DNA from: Acetitomaculum ruminis DSM 5522 | GTDB taxonomy: Bacteria; Bacillota; Clostridia; Lachnospirales; Lachnospiraceae | Direction: 5' to 3' | Assembly: GCF_900112085.1 (NCBI RefSeq) | Contig: NZ_FOJY01000019.1 | Coordinates: 1 to 39,552 of the forward strand | Length of the DNA stretch: 39,552 nt | Part shown: in pieces, positions 1 through 10,783 of the stretch | Numbering within the stretch: position 1 is the stretch's first letter | Layout: each line of letters opens with the position of its first letter | Made by a program: the position numbers and the translations under genes | Notes under the pieces: generated by a model | What the model was told of the DNA's origin: nothing | The model's input: only the letters and a program-made list of their open reading frames with translations | The model's database searches: none

Positions 1-168
1 AGCAGCCAGTCATGTAATGTCTGTGGTCATAAGCATACCCAGGTTAAAAAATTGTTTGTTAGACAGTGGGTTTGCCCTGAATGCGGAACTTTCCATGATA
101 GGGACATTAATGCTGCTATTAACATAAAAGAAAAAGGTCTAAGTCTACTTGCAGAGCAAATGGCCTAA
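1..168 (+). pseudogene. tnpB: TnpB (IS200/IS605 OrfB) C-terminal end, cut by window edge
   Basis: The frame is open from base 1 and stops at TAA 166-168, leaving the last 55 residues. They hold a zinc ribbon (CNVCGH, then CPECGT) followed by the RuvC-III-like motif DRDINAAINI, which is diagnostic of the C-terminus of TnpB, the RNA-guided nuclease encoded by IS200/IS605 and IS607 elements. The rest of the gene lies outside the window, so whether the protein is complete cannot be judged; 'pseudogene' here only marks a partial view. The right end of the element and its omega-RNA-like hairpin follow directly. High confidence in family, none on activity. Confidence 0.9.
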
Positions 169-328
169 ACCTTAAAATATACGTATAGTAGGGTGGGGCA
201 CACCCGAACTAGGCAAAAGTCTTACGCTTGTGGAGACTAACGAGAAAACTGCTTACCTTGGTAGGTGTGACAATAACCGTGGTCATTGAAACAAGAATCC
301 CATTAGCTTTAGCTGATGGGAGTGTCAA
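169..328 (+). ncRNA. Probable omega-RNA (reRNA) 3' part
   Basis: In IS605 elements the guide RNA of TnpB is made from the 3' end of tnpB through the right end, and its guide is the flanking DNA. Here the interval between the tnpB stop and the right-end hairpin (299-320) contains a G-rich stretch GGGTGGGG at 191-198 and ends with GTCAA at 324-328. If the model holds, the guide would begin at 329 (TATACATATTTCCCC). The 5' limit is unknown and probably lies within tnpB. Called by position and structure only. Confidence 0.5.
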
Positions 329-464
329 TATACATATTTCCCCTAACATTTTAAGCTTTACTTCGTTAAAATGATTATAACATAGTTTGTATTTCTTATC
401 CTTTTTCTTTTAATAATAACACAAAATAATAATCCTCTTTTTCTAATTTAGGTAAAAAATTCTT

Positions 465-908
465 TTACCGTTCTTTATCACTGTCTACTAACATTGACTC
501 CATGACCTTTTTTAAACCTGCCTCAAAAGACTCCGCCGGAATCAGGGCGATTCCTTGCTCGTCACTTAAAACTACAAGGCGACCTCCCCCTTTTAGATTA
601 AACTTTTCTCGTGCTCCTTTTGGAATAACTATCTGACCACGATCATTTATGGTGACACTCCCCCAGATGTTTTTTCCTGCCGGAGCAGGAGGAATCATAC
701 CTATACCTTCTTCCTTTGTTGTTTTTATAAGACTGTCAATACTGGTATGATAAACTTTTGCAAGGCGGTTGCATTTTTCAATGTCCGGTATGGTTGCACC
801 GCTCTCCCATTTTGCATATGCCTGCCTGGAGATTCCGATTTGTTCTGCGATTTCCTCCTGGGAATAGCCGTGGAGACTGCGAAGCATCATTAAATTTTCT
901 TTTAACAT
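465..908 (-). CDS. XRE-AbrB two-domain transcriptional regulator
   Basis: This 147-residue protein begins with an XRE helix-turn-helix (about residues 1-60; SQEEIAEQIGISRQAYAKWE is a textbook helix 2-3 sequence) and continues into a SpoVT/AbrB swapped-hairpin DNA-binding domain (about 78-125; GQIVIPKGAREKF). Two DNA-binding domains on one chain suggest a dimeric repressor with a composite operator. The start ATG (908-906) overlaps the stop of the upstream permease gene in TAATG, so translation is coupled. As the last gene of the ABC exporter operon it probably autoregulates that operon; a 6-bp inverted repeat at 2328-2348 across the promoter is a candidate site. The role is inferred from position; the domains are clear. 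Confidence 0.85.
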   Translation of the reverse strand: MLKENLMMLRSLHGYSQEEIAEQIGISRQAYAKWESGATIPDIEKCNRLAKVYHTSIDSLIKTTKEEGIGMIPPAPAGKNIWGSVTINDRGQIVIPKGAREKFNLKGGGRLVVLSDEQGIALIPAESFEAGLKKVMESMLVDSDKER

Positions 909-1561
909 TACAAATCAATCCTTTCAAAATATTCACAGGCCTTTTTACAGGATAAAATTGTCATTAGAATATAAATCAAAAGGCCAACAATGAGCATGCT
1001 CAACTGTAAAATAATATTATCACATCCAAAGGCATTTAATCCTTCAAAGCCCGGTATATGATGTAAAGCCTCAAATACGCCAATTGACAAAAAGGCAACA
1101 ATTATAAAAATAACAAAGGGTTTTCCGTATTTATAAGCCGTTTTAAAAAATCCCATTACAAAAATCCAGTTAAATAGTCCAAAAATTATAAAGGCTGCTC
1201 CCAAAGCAAATAAATTGGCATTCATCATAACATTATTTCTGTAAACCGTAGAATCAGATAATAATGTCATACGTAAAATCATGGCAAGCATCATTAGAAA
1301 CAAGGAAGAAACTTCAATTGTACACACAAAATAATATTTTCCCTTTACCACATCTTTTTTTGCAATAGGAAGCAAAGCGGAAAAAACTATATCATTTGCC
1401 TCTCTGGCTGATTCAAAGCTTTTAAAAATCCCCAATGCACTAAAGAATGCACCACACAATATAGGATAACCCGGAAGAAAAAACATTAATCCAAATAGAA
1501 TAAATACGTACGTTACCACGCTGGCTGTAAGAAACATCTCTTTTTTAAGTATATTACGCAT
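908..1561 (-). CDS. ABC-2 type exporter permease
   Basis: A 217-residue integral membrane protein with about six hydrophobic segments (roughly residues 12-45, 80-100, 115-140, 145-165 and 185-205) and a short cytoplasmic N-terminus MRNILKKEMFL typical of small ABC-2 permeases of the ABC2_membrane_5 type. It overlaps the ATPase gene by 8 bases (1554-1561) and its stop overlaps the regulator start, so the three genes form one coupled operon. The pair probably makes a half-transporter that dimerises, exporting a peptide, drug or lipid; the substrate cannot be read from the sequence. The family is known from the GntR-controlled YtrA-like operons, but here the regulator is XRE-AbrB. Confidence 0.8.
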   Translation of the reverse strand: MRNILKKEMFLTASVVTYVFILFGLMFFLPGYPILCGAFFSALGIFKSFESAREANDIVFSALLPIAKKDVVKGKYYFVCTIEVSSLFLMMLAMILRMTLLSDSTVYRNNVMMNANLFALGAAFIIFGLFNWIFVMGFFKTAYKYGKPFVIFIIVAFLSIGVFEALHHIPGFEGLNAFGCDNIILQLSMLIVGLLIYILMTILSCKKACEYFERIDL

Positions 1562-2282
1562 AAGTAGCCCCTCCTTCGCTTTCCATTCTTAAAATAGTAT
1601 CTTCAAGACTTTCCCCTTTTTTTGAATAACTCTTTACAAAATCGTTCTTTGAAAGGGCTGCTACTATATTGCCCTTTGAAATATAAACTATAGTATCTGC
1701 ACATTTTTCAATATCAGAAATTATATGAGTAGAGAAAAATACTGCAACACCTTGTTTTTTTAGCTCTTCAAAAACATCAAGGAGTTCATTTCTTGAAAAA
1801 GGATCCAGTCCACTGGTTGGTTCATCTAAAATCAAAACTTCTGCCCGGTGGGAAAGGGCTATTAGAAGGTTGAATTTAACTTTCATTCCTTCAGAAAGCT
1901 CCACCGGCATTTTCATTTCATCAAGTCCAAACATATTCAGATATTTTCTGTAGGATTCCTCATCCCAGCTTTCATAAAAAGGTTTAATTGCTCCTGCAAT
2001 ATCTTTAATCTTTTTTCTTGGATACCAGCTTAAAGTCCCAGTGGAATAACCGATGCGTTTTTTTATTTCCACCTCATTATCCGTTAGATTCTTTCCAAAA
2101 TAAGAAACCTTTCCTCCATCAAGGTGTATAAGATTTAACATGGTTTTAATAGTAGTTGTTTTTCCTGCACCATTTCTTCCTATAAAACCGGTAATCTCTC
2201 CACCTTCTATACCAAAAGATGCATTTTTAAGTTCAAATGACGGATATTTTTTGACTATATCACAAACTTCTATAATACTCAT
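1554..2282 (-). CDS. ABC transporter ATP-binding protein
   Basis: A 242-residue nucleotide-binding subunit. Walker A GRNGAGKTT, the Q-loop region, a signature-like LSEGMKVKFN, Walker B VLILDEPTSGLD and the switch histidine in FFSTH are all present. The signature is LSEGM rather than LSGGQ, as in many CcmA/YtrB-type exporters. I take the start at MSIIEVCDIV because GGGAGG lies 7 bases upstream; 21 further in-frame codons upstream lack a good site. First gene of the exporter operon, with a promoter at 2317-2345. It energises the permease encoded directly downstream at the inner face of the membrane. Confidence 0.9.
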   Translation of the reverse strand: MSIIEVCDIVKKYPSFELKNASFGIEGGEITGFIGRNGAGKTTTIKTMLNLIHLDGGKVSYFGKNLTDNEVEIKKRIGYSTGTLSWYPRKKIKDIAGAIKPFYESWDEESYRKYLNMFGLDEMKMPVELSEGMKVKFNLLIALSHRAEVLILDEPTSGLDPFSRNELLDVFEELKKQGVAVFFSTHIISDIEKCADTIVYISKGNIVAALSKNDFVKSYSKKGESLEDTILRMESEGGATYA

Positions 2283-2316
2283 AACAAGCCTCCCTTTCAC
2301 TTTGATTTCTATGATT

Positions 2317-2345
2317 ATTGTAAAGTGTGGTTGCCTTAACTTCAA
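2317..2345 (-). promoter_or_regulatory. Promoter of ABC exporter operon with overlapping inverted repeat
   Basis: On the minus strand TTGAAG (2345-2340), a 17-base spacer and TACAAT (2322-2317) fit a sigma-A promoter 35 bases upstream of the ATPase start. TGGTTG (2328-2333) and CAACCA (2343-2348) form an inverted repeat over the -35 region and could be the operator of the XRE-AbrB regulator. The rest of 2346-2616 is AT-rich and holds the control region of the divergent gene. Confidence 0.55.
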
Positions 2346-2504
2346 CCAATCATAGTTAACGAAACTTTATATTTTTTGTTATGTTTAGTTGCCTATCCCC
2401 TGATTTATTTCGGAAATTAATATGTCCATATTAGGATTCTATGTAAAAAATTCTTTTTACTATTTTCATAAAAGTCTCATATCATTTTTTGCATTATTAC
2501 AAAG

Positions 2505-2586
2505 TTGACATACGTGAGACAAAAGAGTTGATATTATTATCTTATAAAGGTAAAATATCAATATTATGATTTATAAAAAAATCATA
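2505..2586 (+). promoter_or_regulatory. Possible promoter and leader hairpin for the membrane protein gene
   Basis: TTGACA at 2505-2510 is a consensus -35, but the best -10 (TATTAT, 2532-2537) sits 21 bases away, so the exact promoter is uncertain. Downstream, 2565-2572 (TATGATTT) pairs with 2579-2586 (AAATCATA), a perfect 8-bp stem with loop ATAAAA ending about 15 bases before the ribosome binding site AAGGGAG. It could be an operator or a 5' leader structure. Confidence 0.35.
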
Positions 2587-2616
2587 AACTTTTAGGATAG
2601 AAGGGAGAAAATTATT

Positions 2617-3108
2617 ATGGAAAATCTATTATATCTCAATGCATTAATGCCCTATGTATATTTAATACTTTTTTACACTTCAAGTAAAATTCAGGATAGT
2701 TGGGGATTAATATATGAGCTAATTGCTAAAGGAATGATTATTGAGATAATTTTTACTTTAATAATCTCGCTATTAGCATCTGATAAAAGCAAGCTGGCAA
2801 AGGTGAATTTTAAGGTAAAGCTGATACAGATACCCTATTATATAATATTTTTCGTACTTGCTTCAGGTATTTTTGGTATTTTGATGGCGTTATGCGGGGT
2901 AGGAATTTTTGTCTTGCCTATACTCATAGCCATAGATGCAGCAATATTTGCAACAACCGTAATTCCCGCCCAAATATGCACCATCAAACTTAAAAAAAAC
3001 CAAAAAATAACTACAGGTAAAATGATTTCTTACCTGATTTTTAACATGTGGTATATCGTGGATCTCTTTTTAGCTTCCAAAATAAGAAAAAGGTTTATAT
3101 CTGCATAA
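2617..3108 (+). CDS. Small four-helix membrane protein of unknown function
   Basis: A 163-residue protein starting at ATG 10 bases after AAGGGAG. Four hydrophobic stretches are visible (about residues 8-22, 38-53, 70-105 and 135-152) separated by Lys-rich loops such as SDKSKLAKVNFKVK and KLKKNQKITTGK, which suggests an integral membrane protein with cytoplasmic basic loops. No catalytic motif or named family was recognised. It stands alone: divergent from the ABC operon and closed by its own terminator, so there is no operon partner to suggest a role. Confidence 0.7.
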   Translation: MENLLYLNALMPYVYLILFYTSSKIQDSWGLIYELIAKGMIIEIIFTLIISLLASDKSKLAKVNFKVKLIQIPYYIIFFVLASGIFGILMALCGVGIFVLPILIAIDAAIFATTVIPAQICTIKLKKNQKITTGKMISYLIFNMWYIVDLFLASKIRKRFISA

Positions 3109-3113
3109 TAATA

Positions 3114-3163
3114 AACAGATGATGTGTTAGCGTAAATTAAACTATCACACCATCTGTTTTTTC
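3114..3163 (+). terminator. Rho-independent terminator
   Basis: AACAGATG (3114-3121) pairs with CATCTGTT (3151-3158), extended through TGTG/CACA with a small mismatch, and is followed by TTTTTC. It lies 6 bases after the membrane protein stop. The opposite strand lacks a clean T-run, so it would act only weakly for the converging bgl operon. Confidence 0.75.
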
Positions 3164-3192
3164 ATTAATATTTTTACTTTCTAATAAAACAT

Positions 3193-6593
<3,401 letters not shown>

Positions 6594-6639
6594 CTCTCTT
6601 TTCCTCCTTTGGGTTTAAATTACATTCTTTAGTGATACT

Positions 6640-6667
6640 TTTCTAATATTTCGACAATATTTGTCAA
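6640..6667 (-). promoter_or_regulatory. bgl operon promoter with internal palindrome
   Basis: Minus-strand TTGACA (6667-6662), a 16-base spacer and TAGAAA (6645-6640), about 47 bases upstream of the PTS start. The palindrome GACAATATTTGTC at 6653-6665 (5-bp arms) overlaps the -35 and spacer and is a candidate operator for an unlinked regulator. Confidence 0.5.
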
Positions 6668-6748
6668 TTCATTAACACTAATAGTGCAATATATGCAATA
6701 ATCAGACTCATTTTGTACTATCAGCGAAAGATATTTTTAATATTTTTG

Positions 6749-6910
6749 TGAACGCAGTGTAAGCAATCCCCCGCTTCAAAAGCGTAAGCTTTAAGCGGGG
6801 GTATAAGCTTACTAGTGTCAGAAGGGGTTAAAGCCCCTTCTGACAGGTGGCACAAAGTGCCACTGCGTTCATGAGGAAGTAGCGAAGCGGATTCCGAATG
6901 TCCGCTTTAC
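6749..6910 (+). repeat. 162-nt multi-hairpin repeat, copy 1
   Basis: Matches 10590-10751 in inverted orientation with only two substitutions, both in one loop (6832-6833). Predicted stems: outer GAACGCA (6750-6756) with TGCGTTC (6864-6870); GTAAGC (6759-6764) with GCTTAC (6807-6812); CCCCCGCTT (6768-6776) with AAGCGGGGG (6793-6801), capped by AAAGC-GTAA-GCTTT, a GNRA-type loop if transcribed; TGTCAGAAGGGG with CCCCTTCTGACA (12 bp, 6816-6844); GTGGCAC-AAA-GTGCCAC (6847-6863); and AAGCGGA with TCCGCTT in the 3' tail. The whole forms a branched, cloverleaf-like fold. The mutations avoid the stems. It lies between divergent genes and carries no frame of interest. Confidence 0.9.
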
Positions 6911-6970
6911 AGAAGAAAAAACATCTCCTGGCATTTCCATCCTGGGAGGGATGAATGTGGTAAAGCGGGC
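6900..6970 (+). repeat. Additional long inverted repeat at the tail of repeat copy 1
   Basis: GTCCGCTTTAC (6900-6910), the last bases of the 162-nt repeat, can alternatively pair with GTAAAGCGGGC (6960-6970), 11 bp with one G-T. A smaller stem CATCC/GGATG lies inside. Copy 2 of the repeat lacks this extension. The remaining gap 6971-7108 is AT-rich; a weak promoter (TTTCAA, 16, TACTAT near 7036-7063) may serve the next gene. Confidence 0.5.
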
Positions 6971-7108
6971 ATGAAAGGCAATAATATCCTCTTGTGATAA
7001 GAAAAATATATAGCAGGTTATCAGTTTTTTATTCTTTTCAAAGTTCTAATTTAAGCATACTATCTATTCATACTATTTTACTATGATTTTAATATGGAGG
7101 TATTTTAA

Positions 7109-8344
7109 ATGTGCTTTTTAAAAGACATCTCAGATTATATTAGAAACGGAGAAACAACTTCACAAAGGCTTGGACTTGAAATTGAACATTTTATTGTGGA
7201 TGAAAACGGTGACCAGATTAAATTTGATGAAATATCCTCTCTTATTGAAAAAGTAGGAAATGAAATTCAGGCATCCCTTCACTATATTGACGGCTATGTC
7301 GTTGGATATAACACGGATGAATACGCTATCAGCCTTGAACCTTCATGCCAGTTTGAAATAAGCATATCCCCTTATTCTGACATTAAAAAAATCGCTGATG
7401 TATACCGGAAATTCATAGCTTTATGGGAGCCGATTTTTACAAAAAGAGGCTATAGCATCAAAACATTTGGTAACCTTCCTAAAGTAGAACTGGGTATTAT
7501 CACTCCTGATGATATTCCTCTTTCGCCAAAGAAGCGTTATGAATACATGAACAGGCATTTTCTCAAAACCGGAAAATATGGCAAATATATGATGCGAGCA
7601 TCTGCTTCTACCCAGATTTCCATTGACTATTCTTCTGAAGAAGACATGATTAGAAAGATTCGTTTAATACAAAAGCTTTCCCCTGTTTTTATGATTCTTC
7701 TTGAAAGTAAAACTGATGAAAACTCCACTTTAAAAGATGCTCCGGACAGGCCTCATCTTTTCAGAATACAACAATGGGATGATTTAGATTCTGACAGAAC
7801 AGGTTTTATCCCACATTCATTTGATAATGATTTTGGATATGATTCTTTGTCTAATCTTATATATAGTACTTCCCTGATTTTATATCCGGAATCAGACAAA
7901 ACCCTTTATGTAGCTGATAAAAGTGCCAGGGATTTGTTTGAATCTTTAGTTATTAAAGAAGATGATTTATCAGATAAACGTAAAAAACAATTGATTGAGC
8001 ATTTCATTTCTATGGGATTTTTCCATTTAAGAGTTAAAACCTACATAGAAATCAGAGTTGCAGACAGTGTTCCTATTGACAAAGCTCTTGGTTATGTTGC
8101 TCTGATTAAAGGACTTATGTATTCAAAAAAGAACCTGGATATACTTGAGCATGCTCTTAGTGACATTAATTCCATTGAAGCTATAAACAAGGCTGTTGAT
8201 GAAATTGAAAAAAATGGTTTAAATGCCAATATTTATCATGATAAAACCGCCGCAGATTGGGCAGAATATATTATTTTACTTGCATCCAATGAATTAGATG
8301 ATGAAGATAAGGAGTATCTAAAATGTGTGAACTATTTGGAGTAA
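7109..8344 (+). CDS. gshA: Glutamate-cysteine ligase, plant/EgtA-type GCS2
   Basis: A 411-residue ATP-dependent ligase of the GCS2 (PF04107-type) family, which joins glutamate and cysteine through the gamma-carboxyl. The N-terminal substrate motif LGLEIEHFIVDE, the SLEPSCQFEISISP stretch (about 72-86) and the central MMRASASTQISIDY (about 164-177) are family hallmarks. GGAGG lies 8 bases before the ATG. The stop lies 22 bases inside the following amidotransferase gene, so the two are translated together. No gshB or bifunctional gshF is present here, so the product may remain gamma-glutamyl-cysteine. The gene and its partner are enclosed, with a disulfide reductase-like gene, by the inverted 162-nt repeats. 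Confidence 0.88.
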   Translation: MCFLKDISDYIRNGETTSQRLGLEIEHFIVDENGDQIKFDEISSLIEKVGNEIQASLHYIDGYVVGYNTDEYAISLEPSCQFEISISPYSDIKKIADVYRKFIALWEPIFTKRGYSIKTFGNLPKVELGIITPDDIPLSPKKRYEYMNRHFLKTGKYGKYMMRASASTQISIDYSSEEDMIRKIRLIQKLSPVFMILLESKTDENSTLKDAPDRPHLFRIQQWDDLDSDRTGFIPHSFDNDFGYDSLSNLIYSTSLILYPESDKTLYVADKSARDLFESLVIKEDDLSDKRKKQLIEHFISMGFFHLRVKTYIEIRVADSVPIDKALGYVALIKGLMYSKKNLDILEHALSDINSIEAINKAVDEIEKNGLNANIYHDKTAADWAEYIILLASNELDDEDKEYLKCVNYLE

Positions 8345-9096
8345 CAGCAAATAAAAAAATTGTTATAAACCAATGGCTAAAGGATTTTTTTTCTCATTCC
8401 AAGGATCATCCCAACGGATGGGGACTTGCTTTTTTTGATGATGGAAATGTTCATGTGGAAAAAGAACCTCTCCAGGCCTTAAAAAGCAATTATCTTAAGT
8501 GCAGGCTTAAAGAAAAAATCCAGACTTCTATTTTTCTTGCCCATATCCGACGTGCTACAATCGGTGATGACTCTTATTCTAATTCTCATCCTTTTGTTGC
8601 CACTGATAACACAGGCAGAGCCTGGACACTCATTCACAATGGAACCATTTTTGATGCCCCTCAATTAAGCATATATCTCCATCATCAAAAAGGGTCTACT
8701 GACAGTGAAAGAATTCTTTTATATCTTATTGACCAGATTAACGATTTAAATAACAAATCCCAGGGTATTTTAAAGGCCAAAGAAAGGTTTAAAGCAGTAG
8801 AAAATACTATAAAAAAGCTTGCTCCTGAGAACAAGCTTAATCTGCTTATTTATGACGATGAATATTTATACGTACATATGAATGCTGCCGGTACTCTTTT
8901 TGTAAATGAAAAGCCTGGTATATCAGCCTTTTCTACCCATCCTCTTGATGATGAAATATGGAAAGAGGTTTCCCAAAACAGGCTTCTCGTTTACAAAGAG
9001 GGATCCCTGGTGTATGAAGGAATCCCTCATAATCATTCCTATATCGATGACCCTGAAAAACTTAAACTGATTTTTATGGATTATGCTCAATTATAG
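8323..9096 (+). CDS. Class II glutamine amidotransferase (EgtC/YafJ-like)
   Basis: A 257-residue Ntn-hydrolase. The catalytic Cys is residue 2 (MCELFGV) and becomes N-terminal after removal of Met; NGWGLAFF, the LAHIRRATIG loop and the LIHNGTI segment are the usual GATase_4 motifs. The family hydrolyses a gamma-glutamyl amide; EgtC removes glutamate from a gamma-glutamyl-cysteinyl intermediate in ergothioneine synthesis and is typically a neighbour of the EgtA ligase, as here. EgtB and EgtD are absent from the window, so ergothioneine is not supported. Overlaps the ligase gene by 22 bases and converges on the oxidoreductase gene with only 28 bases between them and no evident terminator. Confidence 0.85.
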   Translation: MCELFGVTANKKIVINQWLKDFFSHSKDHPNGWGLAFFDDGNVHVEKEPLQALKSNYLKCRLKEKIQTSIFLAHIRRATIGDDSYSNSHPFVATDNTGRAWTLIHNGTIFDAPQLSIYLHHQKGSTDSERILLYLIDQINDLNNKSQGILKAKERFKAVENTIKKLAPENKLNLLIYDDEYLYVHMNAAGTLFVNEKPGISAFSTHPLDDEIWKEVSQNRLLVYKEGSLVYEGIPHNHSYIDDPEKLKLIFMDYAQL

Positions 9097-9124
9097 TAAT
9101 GAACTTTAAATTAATATTCTATTT

Positions 9125-10477
9125 TTACATCATTTTAAGGTGTGGCAACAAAGCTGACCATAGCATATAGGTCTGGGTCGGGAATGACATAATCATGCCC
9201 CGAAGATCAGCTGCTGTCATTTTCTTATCAATTACCAAAGTCAGGTAATCAAGCCATGTTCCTGCCTCACTTCCATAGATTGCAGCACCCACAAGATATC
9301 CTTTCTTGTCAAATATCAAATTTACATCTGTGTCTGTCTCATGATTATTCACCCAGTCATTTTGAACGCCCCATGGAATATTCACCACTTTATAAGCATC
9401 CGGCGATGCTTTTGCATCATCAAGACTCACGCCAACCTGACCAATACGAGGAAGTGTAAATACCAGATTTGGAATAACCGGATAGACAATTGGTGCATCT
9501 AATATTCCAAGGATTTGTGCCGCAATATAATTTGATTCATACTCTGCTGTCGGTGTAAGTTTCGGTATGGTCTTATCCACCACATCACCACTGGCAAAAA
9601 TATTCGAAACTGAAGTACGCATATGATCATCTACTTCAATTCCTTTACGGGAAGCTTTTATTCCCAGTTCCTCAAGCCCAAGGTCTTCAAAATTTGCAAC
9701 CCTGCCGGTAGCATCCAAAACATAATCAGCTGTAGCAAAAACTCCATTTTGTGATGTAACTTTATACTGACTTCCTTCCTTTTCAACCGATGCGACAGCT
9801 TCATTAAAATGAAATACTGCTCCCTGTGATTCCATCTTTTCAACAAGCTTTTTGACATATTCTTGAGGGTATGCCATCAAAGCCCTAGGTGCAAACTCAA
9901 AAAATTGTACTTTCTTTCCAAGAGCCAATGCCATTGATGCAAATTCCATTGATATAATACCTGCACCGATAAATATTATACTATCAGGCATCTCATCCAA
10001 ATCCAGAAAATGACTGCTTCCGTGAGTGAATTCCTTACCAGGTATTTGAAGCTGTGCATTCCTTTGTCCTGTTCCAATTACAATATATTCTGTCTCATAG
10101 GCGGTTCCATCCACTTCCACTGTATGAGCATCTTTAATACGACCCCGTCCACGAATCACATCCACGCCCATGTCAGAAAACAGCTTTTCCAAAATAGGAT
10201 CAAAAACACCTAAGGTCTGTTTTTTATAGGACATAAGCCTGGTCCAGTCAATTTTTACATCGCTTTCAACGCACAATCCCTCATAACGCTTTAAGCCATC
10301 AAGATATTCAAAAGGTCCATCCAGTAAAATCTTGGCATCACATCCGTAGTTGGTACAGGTTCCACCTATTTTTCCCATTTCCACAAATGCCACTTTTTTG
10401 CCTGACATGGCTAACATTATTCCTCCATGGTTACACGAGTGACCGCTTCCGATGAAAATCACATCATATTTTGTCAT
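9125..10477 (-). CDS. FAD/NAD(P)-dependent disulfide oxidoreductase, atypical
   Basis: A 450-residue member of the dihydrolipoamide dehydrogenase/glutathione reductase superfamily. It has the FAD-binding segment IGSGHSCNHGG (residues 9-19, unusual for the GxGxxG loop), the redox pair GGTCTNYGCDAK (C41, C46), a second dinucleotide fold GAGIISMEFA and the second FAD motif NIFASGDV. In the family the C-terminus normally carries HPTxxE, the proton-relay His-Glu pair; here it reads SFPTQTYML, so both residues are replaced (F432, Y437). The start MTKYDVIF was chosen because GGAAAGGAG is 7 bases upstream. The context suggests reduction of a low-molecular-weight disulfide, for example bis-gamma-glutamyl-cystine, but the missing dyad leaves the substrate open. 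Confidence 0.82.
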   Translation of the reverse strand: MTKYDVIFIGSGHSCNHGGIMLAMSGKKVAFVEMGKIGGTCTNYGCDAKILLDGPFEYLDGLKRYEGLCVESDVKIDWTRLMSYKKQTLGVFDPILEKLFSDMGVDVIRGRGRIKDAHTVEVDGTAYETEYIVIGTGQRNAQLQIPGKEFTHGSSHFLDLDEMPDSIIFIGAGIISMEFASMALALGKKVQFFEFAPRALMAYPQEYVKKLVEKMESQGAVFHFNEAVASVEKEGSQYKVTSQNGVFATADYVLDATGRVANFEDLGLEELGIKASRKGIEVDDHMRTSVSNIFASGDVVDKTIPKLTPTAEYESNYIAAQILGILDAPIVYPVIPNLVFTLPRIGQVGVSLDDAKASPDAYKVVNIPWGVQNDWVNNHETDTDVNLIFDKKGYLVGAAIYGSEAGTWLDYLTLVIDKKMTAADLRGMIMSFPTQTYMLWSALLPHLKMM

Positions 10478-10589
10478 TGTCTCTCCTTTCCGATGCATTT
10501 TTTCGCATCTGTTTACTTTTTTTGATAATATCCCTGACTTTTTTTTATCCAATTATTTATAAATGTAACAAAAAGCCAAAATCTTCTTA

Positions 10590-10751
10590 GTAAAGCGGAC
10601 ATTCGGAATCCGCTTCGCTACTTCCTCATGAACGCAGTGGCACTTTGTGCCACCTGTCAGAAGGGGAGTTAACCCCTTCTGACACTAGTAAGCTTATACC
10701 CCCGCTTAAAGCTTACGCTTTTGAAGCGGGGGATTGCTTACACTGCGTTCA
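10590..10751 (-). repeat. 162-nt multi-hairpin repeat, copy 2 (inverted)
   Basis: Reverse complement of 6749-6910 apart from loop bases 10667-10668. Its 5' end (10751) points away from the enclosed genes and its tail inward, so the two copies bracket 6749-10751 like inverted terminal repeats. No target-site duplication was found beside either copy (left flank ATTTTTGT, right flank TATCCCC). It fills most of the 306-base gap between the oxidoreductase and the aldo/keto reductase genes and, being hairpin-rich, could also end transcription from both sides. Confidence 0.9.
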
Positions 10752-10783
10752 TATCCCCCTCTTAATCTGTATAGCAACATATA

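Larger units (their letters stand above)
1..328 (+). mobile_element. IS200/IS605-family element, right part
   Basis: The tnpB tail is followed by about 160 non-coding bases ending in a strong hairpin, 299-307 pairing with 312-320 (CCCATTAGC / GCTGATGGG, loop TTTA), and then AGTGTCAA at 321-328. This 'hairpin + TCAA' arrangement is the usual right end of IS605-type elements, so I place the boundary at 328. No terminal inverted repeats or target duplication are expected in this family. The left end is outside the window. Confidence 0.75.

Noticed and set aside
6749-6910. The multi-hairpin repeat as a tRNA or tmRNA
   Set aside because: The branched fold recalls a cloverleaf, but there is no CCA end, T-loop GTTCRA or anticodon arm of the right size.
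7109-9096. Ergothioneine pathway from the EgtA/EgtC-like pair
   Set aside because: The methyltransferase EgtD, sulfoxide synthase EgtB and lyase EgtE are absent from the window, and the oxygen-dependent step does not suit a likely anaerobe.
6749-10751. Composite transposon with the 162-nt repeats as true insertion-sequence ends
   Set aside because: No transposase lies between the repeats and no target-site duplication was found; kept only as a hypothesis under the repeat and thiol findings.
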